Shown: piece by piece, positions 46,289 to 55,344 of the stretch | How positions within the stretch are numbered: position 1 is the stretch's first letter | How the letters are laid out: each line of letters opens with the position of its first letter | NCBI GenBank assembly: GCA_012719125.1 | Contig: JAAYAY010000007.1 | Span: 43,006-107,005, forward strand | From: Planctomycetaceae bacterium | Lineage (GTDB): Bacteria > Planctomycetota > Planctomycetia > Pirellulales > Thermoguttaceae | Direction: 5' to 3' | Length of the DNA stretch: 64,000 bases | The notes under the pieces: model-generated | The model's database searches: none | What the model saw: the letters and a program-made list of their open reading frames with translations, nothing else | What the model was told of the DNA's origin: nothing | Position numbers and translations under genes: made by a program

Positions 46289-47436
46289 CCTCAGGATACT
46301 TGCATGTCGAAACCGAGCTGAGGCAGAGCCCCAAGCGAGCCGGCAGCCTGTGCGGCGACGTGTTCCTGTGCGAACGAACGGCCGCCGGAACCACCCTCGT
46401 CTGCGCCGACGGCATCGGCTCGGGCCCCCATGCCCACATTGCCGCCCGGATGTGCGCCACCCGACTGCTCGAACTCCTGCGCCTCGGTTTCTCCCTCCGC
46501 CGCGCCGTTCACCTGGTGGTCGAGACCATGGAGCGGTGGCGCGATATCAGCAAACCCTACACGGCCTTCTCCATCGCGAGAATCCTCGGCAACGGAAACG
46601 CCACCATCCTCGCCTACGAAGCCCCGCTGCCGCTGGTCGTCGGGCGCCAGCGGGCCGAACCGGTCGTCAGCCGTCCTCTCGAACTGGCCGGCACCCTGGT
46701 CGACGAGAGCCAATGCTCTCTGGATACCACCGAGTCGCTGCTCATGATGACCGACGGCATCACCCAGGCCGGAATCGGCTCGTCTCTGCCCCACGGCTGG
46801 CAGACTGGCGGCGTGGCCGGCTACGTGAGCAACTGCCTCCGCCAGGGCGCTGGCCATGACGAAATCCCCGACTGCGTTCACCGCGAGGCCCGGCGACTCT
46901 GGACCCGCGGCGGCGACGACTGCACCGTCGCCCTGGCTCGCTGCCGAGCGGGAATCGTCGTCAATCTCCTCACCGGCCCCCCCGCCAATCGCCAGGCCGA
47001 CGACGAGGTCGTGGCACGTTTCCTCCAATCAGAAGGCTTCAAGGTCGTCTGCGGCGGCAAGACGGCCGAGGTCGTCGCCCGGCACCTCGGCAAAACGGTC
47101 CGCCTCGAACGGGCTCCCCAGTCCCTCATCGCCCCGCCCCGCTACGGCATCGACGGCATCGACCTGGTGACCGAAGGGGCCGTCACCCTGAACCAGGTCT
47201 TCAACCTCCTCGACGAAGACATCGCCCGTTTCAAGGAAGAAAGCGGCGTGACCGAACTCTGCTCGCTCCTGAACGTCGCCGACCGCGTCAACATGACGCT
47301 CGGCACGGCACACAATGCCGCCACCGACGACGTCGCCTTCCGGCAACGCGGTATCCTCACGCGATCCAAGATCGTCCCGTTGCTCGCCGACCGGCTGCGT
47401 ACGGCGGGCAAACTGGTCGTGGTGGATGAGGTTTGA
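46285..47436 (+). CDS. SpoIIE-type PP2C phosphatase with an unassigned C-terminal domain
   Basis: A 383-residue protein. Residues about 5-220 hold a PPM phosphatase of the SpoIIE/RsbU kind: GDVFLCERT, VCADGIGSGPHA, LLMMTDGITQAG and GGDDCTVAL. The following 160 residues (LLTGPPANRQADDEVVARF, VCGGKTAEVVARHLGK) form a domain I do not recognise, apparently a Rossmann- or NTP-binding-like segment. The ATG shares ATGA with the sensory hydrogenase, so the two are made together and probably form a signalling pair. Target protein unknown; candidates are a Ser/Thr-phosphorylated partner of HydABC or an anti-sigma antagonist. Confidence 0.88.
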   Translation: MTSGYLHVETELRQSPKRAGSLCGDVFLCERTAAGTTLVCADGIGSGPHAHIAARMCATRLLELLRLGFSLRRAVHLVVETMERWRDISKPYTAFSIARILGNGNATILAYEAPLPLVVGRQRAEPVVSRPLELAGTLVDESQCSLDTTESLLMMTDGITQAGIGSSLPHGWQTGGVAGYVSNCLRQGAGHDEIPDCVHREARRLWTRGGDDCTVALARCRAGIVVNLLTGPPANRQADDEVVARFLQSEGFKVVCGGKTAEVVARHLGKTVRLERAPQSLIAPPRYGIDGIDLVTEGAVTLNQVFNLLDEDIARFKEESGVTELCSLLNVADRVNMTLGTAHNAATDDVAFRQRGILTRSKIVPLLADRLRTAGKLVVVDEV

Positions 47437-47506
47437 ACGAGAACCGCAAAGTAGCAGGCAAACGCCCTTCTCTGCTCCCCCTGATGCCCCCTGTTCAATT
47501 TTCCTC

Positions 47507-47534
47507 TTGACAAAGTACTGTAAATCTGTATACT
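47507..47534 (+). promoter_or_regulatory. Strong sigma70-type promoter
   Basis: TTGACA and TATACT separated by 16 bp in AT-rich DNA, 70 bp after the phosphatase gene. There is no convincing protein gene downstream on this strand before 52051, so it could serve an untranslated RNA. Confidence 0.55.
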
Positions 47535-48100
47535 CAATAAAGCTGCCCATTCACAACGCCCCCCAAGACACTTACCCCAATCACCGCCCCCCTCTTGCGA
47601 GCCAAAAGTACCTGAAAATCGCGCACATCAATGCAAACAATGGAGCAGCGAACCTAGGCAACATGCCCCCCGCTGTAGACTGCCCCTCAGCCGAGATATT
47701 GGCAGAATTCGTTCCCCGTTGACCAACTGCCCATCACACAAGATCAGCGTCGATGAGTGTTCCCCCTTCTTCCCCGAACTGTCCACCCGCCAGGCCAGAT
47801 TGTGCTCCATCATTTCTCACCACCTCATCATCGACCACCCTGACCGTCGCCGCAACTCCCAGCACGACAAACACTTAGCAAGAACACATACAATCGCCGA
47901 CTCCCCTCTTTTGCATGGTAGTCAAAATGATTCTGCGAACTCGACGACGCCATAAACCACTATCCCACAACACAATAGCTCGCGTTGTTCGATGGAGCAA
48001 TCGATCGATAAGTGCAACAACCGACAAACCAGCCCGCAAACATTTCGCAGCACTTTTTTCATAGCCGGTCGCCACAAACCGCCAACCGGCGTTCCTCCTA
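47535..48100. other. Gene-free stretch of unusual composition
   Basis: About 570 bp with plus-strand runs of C and few G (pyrimidine-rich, purine-rich on the minus strand), unlike the surrounding coding DNA. Short frames exist on both strands (for example 47628-47813 minus, 47719-47955 plus) but none has a ribosome site or recognisable sequence. It begins at a strong promoter. Confidence 0.6.
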
Positions 48101-51100
48101 CTACTCATGTCGACTCAATCGATACGCAAACACACCGGCCCGGCAGCTCACCTTCACGGTGCCGTCGGCGATCGAAATCGGCTCCGTCGAGATCGTCTTC
48201 CCGTCGTCGCCGAGCGCCTCGACACGCGTCGGCGCCGCAAGGCCTTGCGACCACTTGTCCCACCGGATCTCCACGTCGAAGGCCGGCGCCCGTTCGCCGG
48301 GGAGCAGCGTGACGATCAGGCTTGTGCCTTCACGGTGGATGCGACAGCCGCCGGCCGTCTTGATCCCGCCGAAATCGACCGGCCGGGCGTCCACGTTCCA
48401 GCGCTCCAGATACGGATCGGCCTTCGGCACGTAGGGCTTCCAGGCCAGGCCCGAGATCCGCTCACCCTCACCTTGCACGACCAGGTGCCCCGCCCGAATC
48501 CGCTGATCGCCCACGTCCGGCCCCCCAAGCCGCAGGCGCCCGCCGCTCGTGGGGCTGTAGATGCCGTAGAGCAACTCAAACTCCTGCCCCGGCTTGGCTT
48601 CCTCCGGAATCGAACCGGTCGCCTTGACCGAGAACCGGCCTGTCTCGCCTTCCCGCAGCGGATCGGACTGCTGGCTCGCCTGGAAGAGAATCTCGCCGCC
48701 CGTATCGCAGAAGTGCAGAAATGCCCGGTGCCCCTCGGGAACCGGCACCTCGGCCTCCCAAGTGAGATCGAGCATGAACTGTCTGCCGCCGTCACTCCGC
48801 ACGCCGTCGACCCGCATCCGCACCGGCAGCGTCTGGTCGACGAGCATCCGGCCGTTGTAGTACCTCCAGTCAGGCCCCTCGGCATACTCAACAATCGCCT
48901 CGTCGTGCCGAATGATGCCGGCCTTCGCAATAGCCTCCGAGTCCGTCGGAATCGCCGCCACGAACCCGAACGGTGGCAGCACGCTGCCGCCGATGTTCCA
49001 GTCGGTCTCGCCCCGATTGACCCACACCTCGCCGCCGCCGGACCACAGCACGTGTTGCCGATGCAGGTCGCCCCCCACATAGGTCACCTGCTCGATCGTC
49101 CGCAAGGCCAGGGCCCGCATCACCGCCGCAGTAAGCCAATACTTCCTGACGACATCCCGACCGAAGGGCCGCGAGACCATGGCCGGATGCCCGGTGAGCA
49201 CTTCCGTACAGATGTAGTCGTCGCTATACATCCCGTGCATCCGGCTATCGAGTCCGCCCTCGTAGCGCGAGCTGTAGCCGGCGCCGTGGAGGATGAAGCG
49301 ATCGTGATGGGCGGCGTCGAACCAGGGAGTGCGTTCGGCGTCGGCACATTTCCAGTTCCACACGCACCAGCCCCGGTCGCCCGGCATCGGTTCGCCCACC
49401 CGCAGATGGTTGGTCTGGGCCCCGTCGAGCCGGCCGATCAGTCCGTCGTGCCCGCTTTCAGAAATCTGCGGCGCGTTGTCGCCAAGCTCGTCGCGGATCC
49501 AGGCGAAAAATTCGCCCCACTTCTCCCGCGTGTAGGTCGAAGGCACGAACCGCCCGTCGCTCGTCCAATACGCATAGGGCGGAGCGCTCGACCAGACGTC
49601 GATGAAGTAGCCCGTCGGCGCCAGATGGTCGCGAATCCAACCCACGTTGGCCTTCAGGAACGGATCGATCGCGTCGGACCGGTAGCGGTAGCTCTGCGCG
49701 TTGCGGCCTTCGTTGATCCACGCCTTCACCGGCGTGCCCCCCTGATGAAACGCAATCACCTTCTCATACGAAAAACCGTCGGCGTCGGGGTAGAAGTCGA
49801 TGTAATTGTCGTGGGGCGCAAAGAGCACACCGGCCTCCGTGCAGGCCTTGACCATGTCTTGCATCTCCTCGAGCGTTCCCAATTGCGGATTGGGCGGGCA
49901 GATATTGGGCAGGCGATAGTCGTAGCCCCAACGCTGCCAGTTGTGCCACACAACCATGGCGTCGGTCAGCCCGTAGCGAAACGCCTGGCGGAGCCCTTCG
50001 GCACTTTCGCCATAACGTCCGCCCCAAAGGTCGAACACAAAACGCCCCGCCGCCTTCGTCACCCCGCCCGAGGCCGCCAGCCCGTTGGTCGCCCGCCAGT
50101 GCTTGACGGCGCTGAAGGCGTTGTCGGCCGGGATCAGGGTCAGCGTGCAGGCGTTGGCCGTGTGCAGCGAGCAATGATTCTCGCTCGGCGACACCTTGAG
50201 CCTGAGCGGCGGCGGGTCCGAAGCCTCCAGCAGCGACGGCCCATCCTCGAAGTCGATGCCGATAAACGAGGTCGACAGCCGGTGCCCGTCATAGCTCAGT
50301 TCGAAGCTCTCGGGCTTGCGGATCACGTTGCCCGCACCGGCGTAAACCTGTTCGATGGCCCGGCTCCAGGGCCCGACAGCCACTTCTTCCAGATAACAGG
50401 CCTGCCAGGGCTGCGGCGCCGGTTCGTTTTCCAGGCGGAAGGCCGCCTTCAGCCCGCCGACGTCGACCCAGAGCCGGGCGACCAGATCAAAGGTGCCCAG
50501 ACGGCTGCGGAATCGATGGCGGATGCACGTGCCGCTTTCGCATTGCTCCGGCGTCACCTGTTCCAGCAGGATCGGCGATCGCGTATCGTCGATCCGGCCA
50601 CCCATTACCTTGACCTGGAAGCCGCGGAAGAAGACTTGTTTGGGGCCGCCGGCAAACCCCACCACCGCATCGAGCAACCCGCGCGAGCCGGGCCAGAGGC
50701 GAACCTGGTAGTTGCTGTCGGTCGTGGCGATCGTTCCGAGGGCGAGCGAACCTTCACTCGTCTTGGGTGGAAACGCTGCCGGCCCCGGCACGTTGCCCGC
50801 GATGAGCAGGGGCTCGGCCCAGAAGGAGCGGTCCCAGCCGGTGTTGTTCTTCGGTCCGGGGTGCGATTCCAGTTGGAGCCGGATCGCCTTGCCCGCGTAG
50901 GCCGACAGGTCGGCTTCAGCCTCCGTCCAACTCTTGGCGTCGATATGACGTTCGAAGACGACTTCGCCGGGTGTTCCGTCCGGAGCGTCGCCGGCCGCGA
51001 CCCGCACGCGGGAAGTCACGCCGTCGCTCTGGCCGCCGGGCGTCATGGCGTTGGCAAATCGCAGGCGGATCGGCGTCGATTTGGGGAGCGTGATCGGGTA

Positions 51101-51799
51101 CTCGATCCACTGCGTGCCCACGTTTCCCTGCGACCAGGGCGGATGGATGGCAATGCACGACTTGCTCACCCCGTCCAGCGTTTCCGAACCGATGCTGGTG
51201 CTGCCGCGGCTTTCTTCCTCAGAACCTTGCCAGCCGACCGGCATCGTCCTGGCGGCCTTGCCGTTGGGGGCCACCACCGTGCGATGGGTCTCCACTCGCC
51301 ACAGCGCCAACTCGCTATCGGCCGCCATAGCGATGGGGTCGAAACTCAGCGTGGGACGCTGGCGGACGACCGGCGGAAGCTTCGTCTCCAGGATCAGGAT
51401 CGGGTGGGCCGTCAGAGTCTTGCCGCCCACCTCGACCTCGGCGTAGGCGTGGATCGGGTAGTGGCCCGAGTAGGTCCCCTCGCCGGCCGTTACCTTGAAA
51501 TCGAGCGCCGCCTTGCCGCTCGCCTCCAGTTTGAAAGAAACCGAACCGGCCGGGTCGGCTGTCCACCGGTCGATCACCGCCAGCCGCAGCGAGCCGGCCA
51601 GCCACTGATCGCCCGAGTTCTCCAGCACCACCTTGACCGGCAGTGCCGCTCCCGTCTCGGTCACTTCGCTCGGCCCCTCGATCGTCACCGTGAGCGGCCC
51701 GGCCTTGTCGACCGGCGGATTGTAGGCGAGGCACGGCGATGCCAGCGCAATTGCCAACAGCGTGGCGAGGATCGAACGGGTGGTGAAACGGTGTGTCAT
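48101..51799 (-). CDS. Large secreted glycoside-hydrolase-like protein
   Basis: A 1232-residue exported protein (signal peptide ending SPCLAY). N-terminal beta-domains (about 30-180, 200-350 with a carbohydrate-binding-module look) precede a super-sandwich-like part and a TIM-barrel-like region (about 600-900) containing HDNYIDFYPDADGFSYEK, YFIDVWSSAPPYAYW and ISESGHDGLIG, where acidic residues could be catalytic. C-terminal beta-domains follow. The layout recalls endo-alpha-N-acetylgalactosaminidase-type (GH101/GH129-like) or DUF5696 proteins, but I cannot fix the family. The ATG at 51799 (GAGG upstream) directly starts the signal peptide; a TTG at 51829 is rejected. Confidence 0.65.
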   Translation of the reverse strand: MTHRFTTRSILATLLAIALASPCLAYNPPVDKAGPLTVTIEGPSEVTETGAALPVKVVLENSGDQWLAGSLRLAVIDRWTADPAGSVSFKLEASGKAALDFKVTAGEGTYSGHYPIHAYAEVEVGGKTLTAHPILILETKLPPVVRQRPTLSFDPIAMAADSELALWRVETHRTVVAPNGKAARTMPVGWQGSEEESRGSTSIGSETLDGVSKSCIAIHPPWSQGNVGTQWIEYPITLPKSTPIRLRFANAMTPGGQSDGVTSRVRVAAGDAPDGTPGEVVFERHIDAKSWTEAEADLSAYAGKAIRLQLESHPGPKNNTGWDRSFWAEPLLIAGNVPGPAAFPPKTSEGSLALGTIATTDSNYQVRLWPGSRGLLDAVVGFAGGPKQVFFRGFQVKVMGGRIDDTRSPILLEQVTPEQCESGTCIRHRFRSRLGTFDLVARLWVDVGGLKAAFRLENEPAPQPWQACYLEEVAVGPWSRAIEQVYAGAGNVIRKPESFELSYDGHRLSTSFIGIDFEDGPSLLEASDPPPLRLKVSPSENHCSLHTANACTLTLIPADNAFSAVKHWRATNGLAASGGVTKAAGRFVFDLWGGRYGESAEGLRQAFRYGLTDAMVVWHNWQRWGYDYRLPNICPPNPQLGTLEEMQDMVKACTEAGVLFAPHDNYIDFYPDADGFSYEKVIAFHQGGTPVKAWINEGRNAQSYRYRSDAIDPFLKANVGWIRDHLAPTGYFIDVWSSAPPYAYWTSDGRFVPSTYTREKWGEFFAWIRDELGDNAPQISESGHDGLIGRLDGAQTNHLRVGEPMPGDRGWCVWNWKCADAERTPWFDAAHHDRFILHGAGYSSRYEGGLDSRMHGMYSDDYICTEVLTGHPAMVSRPFGRDVVRKYWLTAAVMRALALRTIEQVTYVGGDLHRQHVLWSGGGEVWVNRGETDWNIGGSVLPPFGFVAAIPTDSEAIAKAGIIRHDEAIVEYAEGPDWRYYNGRMLVDQTLPVRMRVDGVRSDGGRQFMLDLTWEAEVPVPEGHRAFLHFCDTGGEILFQASQQSDPLREGETGRFSVKATGSIPEEAKPGQEFELLYGIYSPTSGGRLRLGGPDVGDQRIRAGHLVVQGEGERISGLAWKPYVPKADPYLERWNVDARPVDFGGIKTAGGCRIHREGTSLIVTLLPGERAPAFDVEIRWDKWSQGLAAPTRVEALGDDGKTISTEPISIADGTVKVSCRAGVFAYRLSRHE

Positions 51800-52050
51800 G
51801 ACCAGGGCCCTCGTTGGTTCGTCAGTCAAGCCGGCCTTTCATCGTATGCGTTCCACTATAGCCATGCAAGAAACAAGGTAGGTTCCGGACGCCGCACGGA
51901 TCCTCGAACGACCAAACGCTACTCCACTTCAAGAACCCGTGCGGCGCCCGGGACCTACCTTCTTCCGAAAACTGGCACCCCGGCACCCCACGCACTACAA
52001 TCACCTTCGTCGTTCCCGCTGGCCTTCAATTCGACTCGGAATACGCCGCC

Positions 52051-52848
52051 ATGACCAGATCCACAATCTCCACCGCCGCCCTGACTGTTGCCCTGTTCTT
52101 CGCCTGTGGCGCTTCGAGCCTGCAGGCCGCCCCGCCCTCCGGTAGCAAGTGGGAGCCGATCCCGGAGCTGACCGACGAATTCGAGGGCAATGCGCTCGAC
52201 GCCGCGAAGTGGTTCGATCACAACCCCAATTGGAAAGGCCGTCAGCCCGGCTACTTTTCCAAGAGCAACGTGACCGTCAGCGACGGCAAACTCCACCTCA
52301 CGGCCCGTGCCGAAGACTTGCCCGGCCTGCCCGAGGGCTATCACACCTTCACCACCGCCGCCGTCAAGGGCAAGGCCCTGGTTAAGTACGGCTACTTCGA
52401 GATCAAGTGCCGGCCGATGAAATCCAAAGCGTCGAGCGCCTTCTGGTTCTATCACAGCACCAAGGAGGAATGGACCGAGATCGACGTGTTCGAGATCGCC
52501 GGCGTGGGAGAGAAGTGGAAGAACGCCTACCACATGAACGTCCACGTCTTCCACACGCCCACGGAGAACAAGCACTGGTCCAAGGCGGGCAAGTGGACCG
52601 CTCCCTACGACCTGGCCGACGAGTACCACGTCTACGGGCTGGAGTGGGACGAGAAGGTAATCCGGTGGTACGTCGACGACCAGGTCGTCCGCGAGATCGA
52701 AAACACCCACTGGCACCAGCCGCTGCACATGAACTTCGACAGCGAGACCATGCCCGAGTGGTTCGGCCTGCCGGACAAGGAGGATTTGCCGTCCACGTTC
52801 AGTATCGAGTATGTGCGATCGTGGAAGAAAACACTCCCTCGGCAGTGA
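52051..52848 (+). CDS. Glycoside hydrolase family 16 enzyme (beta-glucanase/agarase/carrageenase clan)
   Basis: A 265-residue secreted enzyme. Signal peptide to about residue 26 (SLQAAP). The GH16 catalytic signature EIDVFE is at 143-148, with E143 as nucleophile and E148 as acid/base; WFDHNPNWKGRQPGYFSKSNV, KYGYFEIKCRPM and YGLEWDEKVIRWYVDDQVVRE are typical of agarase/porphyranase-like members. With the sulfatase downstream it suggests growth on sulfated algal or similar polysaccharides. Divergent from the large secreted protein with about 250 bp between. Confidence 0.9.
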   Translation: MTRSTISTAALTVALFFACGASSLQAAPPSGSKWEPIPELTDEFEGNALDAAKWFDHNPNWKGRQPGYFSKSNVTVSDGKLHLTARAEDLPGLPEGYHTFTTAAVKGKALVKYGYFEIKCRPMKSKASSAFWFYHSTKEEWTEIDVFEIAGVGEKWKNAYHMNVHVFHTPTENKHWSKAGKWTAPYDLADEYHVYGLEWDEKVIRWYVDDQVVREIENTHWHQPLHMNFDSETMPEWFGLPDKEDLPSTFSIEYVRSWKKTLPRQ

Positions 52849-52929
52849 GTGCAATCAGCGAAGACGAAGGCAAAAGCTTCAGCAGACTCCGAAAAACACC
52901 CTGTCATGTATTCCCGACACTCCACCCCG

Positions 52930-53502
52930 TCAATCGCCCTTCGACCGCGCAAACAACATCACAGGTCGCAACGCCGCCTCCGGCAACTTGAGCGGGCCGA
53001 TTTCGTCCTCGCCCGAATAGGTCTGCATCGAACGATATCGCCCCGCCACCGGGTCGCGTCGGACCTCGACCAGGTTGTTCTCGAGATCGACCACCCAATA
53101 GTCGCCAATCCCGGCCGCAGCGTAGAGGTCGGCCTTTTCGCCCGTGTCGTAGGCCAGGCTCGACGACGCCACCTCGACAACCAGCAACACGTCGGCCGAC
53201 GTGGGCCTCGCCTGGGTGTAATCTCGCTGGACCACCCAAACGATGTCCGGCTCGGGAGCACTCTCGACCTCGCGAAGTCCCAACGAGTTCTGAACGCGAA
53301 GTCGCACCGTCGCCTCCGGCAGCACTCGGGCGCTCCAACTCGTCAGACGATCGACCACCTCTTCATGCTGCGATCCAATCGGCGCCATCTCGCGAATCTC
53401 CCCCCGGATGAATTCCAGTCGCTGCCGCGACCCCTGATCGAACACGCCATGCTCGATCATCCGGTCGTATTGCGACAAAGAAAGACGTGCAATCATGCTC
53501 AT
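52930..53502 (-). CDS. Uma2 family endonuclease-like protein
   Basis: A 190-residue PD-(D/E)xK-type protein of the Uma2 (DUF820) family, greatly expanded in cyanobacteria and planctomycetes. Seen: QRLEFIRGEIREMAPIGSQHE, APEPDIVWVV, LLVVEVASSSLAYDTGEKADLYAAAGIGDYW split over residues about 60-150. ATG at 53502 has GAGGT upstream; the longer upstream frame has no such site. Family function is unknown. It lies between the GH16 gene and the divergent sulfatase gene. Confidence 0.87.
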   Translation of the reverse strand: MSMIARLSLSQYDRMIEHGVFDQGSRQRLEFIRGEIREMAPIGSQHEEVVDRLTSWSARVLPEATVRLRVQNSLGLREVESAPEPDIVWVVQRDYTQARPTSADVLLVVEVASSSLAYDTGEKADLYAAAGIGDYWVVDLENNLVEVRRDPVAGRYRSMQTYSGEDEIGPLKLPEAALRPVMLFARSKGD

Positions 53503-53698
53503 CGCTAGACCTCGTGAATCAGCGCTGGCGGCCCCTCCAGCCTCCCTGGAGGGACTGCCGGGGCGGCGGCCCCCGCAAATCATTCTAACCCCGAGCGGTG
53601 GTGCGTCAAAAGGGGAATAGGTCGAACTGGCCTCCGAAACCCGCTAGAATGGTGATCTGATACCTCAAACCGTCTAACCTCCGAGGAGTCGCGTCGCA

Positions 53699-55222
53699 AT
53701 GAATCGCTCGATCATCTCGTTTCGATTGGGACTCGGCGCAATTGCCGTCATCGGCTGCCTTGCGATGAGTCTCTCTGTGCATGCCGACCAATCCCCCAAC
53801 TTCATCCTCTGCATGGGCGACGACCACGGCTGGGACGAAACCGCCTACAACGGCCACCCCCACCTCAAGACGCCCGTGCTCGACGAGATGGCAGCCGCCG
53901 GCCTGCGGCTCGACCGTTTCTACTCGGCCTCGCCCGTCTGCTCGCCCACGCGGGGCAGCGTGATGACCGGGCGGAATCCGAATCGATACGGAACATTCTC
54001 CGCCGGCTGGTCCATCCGTCCGGAAGAAGTCACCGTGGCACAACTCCTCAGCAAGGCGGGCTACCTCTGCGGGCATTTCGGCAAGTGGCACCTGGGGCCG
54101 GTCAAGGCCGAGTCGCCCACCAATCCGGGCGCGATGGGGTTCGACCAGTGGGTGTCGCACGACAACTTCTTCGAGATGAACCCCTTCCTCTCGCGAAACG
54201 GCGGGCCGCCCCAGCGGTTCGAGGGAGAGAGTTCCGAGATCGTTGTCGACGAGACGATTCGCTTCATCCGCGAAGCAAAGGAGAAGCGACGTCGTTTCCT
54301 GGCCGTCGTCTGGTTCGGCTCACCCCACGAACCTTACAGCGGGCTGGAAAAGGACCTGGCGCTCTACGACGACCTGCCGCAGAAATATCAGGAACGCGTC
54401 GTACGGCTGACCAGCATGGAGACAGGGCTTCCGACCCAGCGGCCCCAACGCGAAGTCCTGCGCGAACGCTACGCCGAGATTACCGCCATGGACCGGGCCA
54501 TGGGCAAGCTGCGGACGTTTCTCGACGAGTCGGGCTTGCGGCCCAACACGCTCGTCTGGTACTGCGGCGACAACGGCACCCCGCCCGAAGGCGCCGCCAC
54601 CGTGCCTTTCCGCGGCGTGAAGGGGGCCGTCTATGAGGGCGGCGTGCGCGTGCCCGGCGTCATCGAGTGGCCCGCGGGAATACCGCAGCCGCGGGTGAGC
54701 GACGTCAACTCCGTCACCAGCGACATCCTGCCCACCCTCTGCGACCTGGCGGGGCAGCCCTTACTGGATCGGCCCTTGGACGGCATCAGCCTGAAGCCGC
54801 TCATCGAGGGCAAGATGACCGAGCGTCCCCGGCCGACCTGCTTCTGGAACTACGACACCAGGCACGAGACGAAGAACAAGCCCGAACCCTACATCGATCC
54901 CAAGCTGCAAGAAGGCACCACTCCGCTTGCCAAGAAGGCGGGCAATCTGTTCACGCGGAACTTCAACAACTTCCGCCATCCCCAGATCACCGCCGACGAC
55001 TTCACCGGCCCCCGAGCCATTCTGGACAATCGCTACAAGCTGGTGGTTTCCGATCGGGCCGGCAAGCCGTTGTCCAAGGAACTCTTCGACGTTCGCGAAG
55101 ACCCGGCCGAAGAGAAGAACCTGATCCAGTCGAAGCCGGAGATCGCCGAGAAGCTGGAGCGGGAACTTCGAGCCTGGCAGGAATCGGTGCTGGAAAGCCT
55201 GACGGGGGCGGATTATCGGTGA
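53699..55222 (+). CDS. Secreted type I sulfatase
   Basis: A 507-residue sulfatase. Signal peptide (about 1-29, ending SVHAD), metal-binding DDHGWDE (41-47), and the formylglycine motif CSPTR at 81-85 (C81 to be oxidised by a generating enzyme encoded elsewhere), plus GKWHLGP and the later GDNGTPPEGAATVPFRGVKG segment. It removes sulfate esters from glycans, fitting the GH16 gene nearby. ATG at 53699 with GAGGAG 9 nt upstream. The WD40-like gene follows 122 bp later. Confidence 0.93.
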   Translation: MNRSIISFRLGLGAIAVIGCLAMSLSVHADQSPNFILCMGDDHGWDETAYNGHPHLKTPVLDEMAAAGLRLDRFYSASPVCSPTRGSVMTGRNPNRYGTFSAGWSIRPEEVTVAQLLSKAGYLCGHFGKWHLGPVKAESPTNPGAMGFDQWVSHDNFFEMNPFLSRNGGPPQRFEGESSEIVVDETIRFIREAKEKRRRFLAVVWFGSPHEPYSGLEKDLALYDDLPQKYQERVVRLTSMETGLPTQRPQREVLRERYAEITAMDRAMGKLRTFLDESGLRPNTLVWYCGDNGTPPEGAATVPFRGVKGAVYEGGVRVPGVIEWPAGIPQPRVSDVNSVTSDILPTLCDLAGQPLLDRPLDGISLKPLIEGKMTERPRPTCFWNYDTRHETKNKPEPYIDPKLQEGTTPLAKKAGNLFTRNFNNFRHPQITADDFTGPRAILDNRYKLVVSDRAGKPLSKELFDVREDPAEEKNLIQSKPEIAEKLERELRAWQESVLESLTGADYR

Positions 55223-55344
55223 GCCCGCCAGCCGACCCCGCGCAGTTATCCTCCGCAGCAATTTCCTTGCCCCTAAAAACCCCCTGTGCTACGATCGGCG
55301 ATATTGGGACCCGTTCGCCTGGTTTCGAGAAGGGGGGAAGAGCG

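Noticed and set aside
48107..52054. A 1315-codon plus-strand frame opposite the large secreted protein
   Set aside because: Shadow frame; Arg/Pro/His-rich translation without domains, while the minus strand shows a signal peptide and ordered domains.
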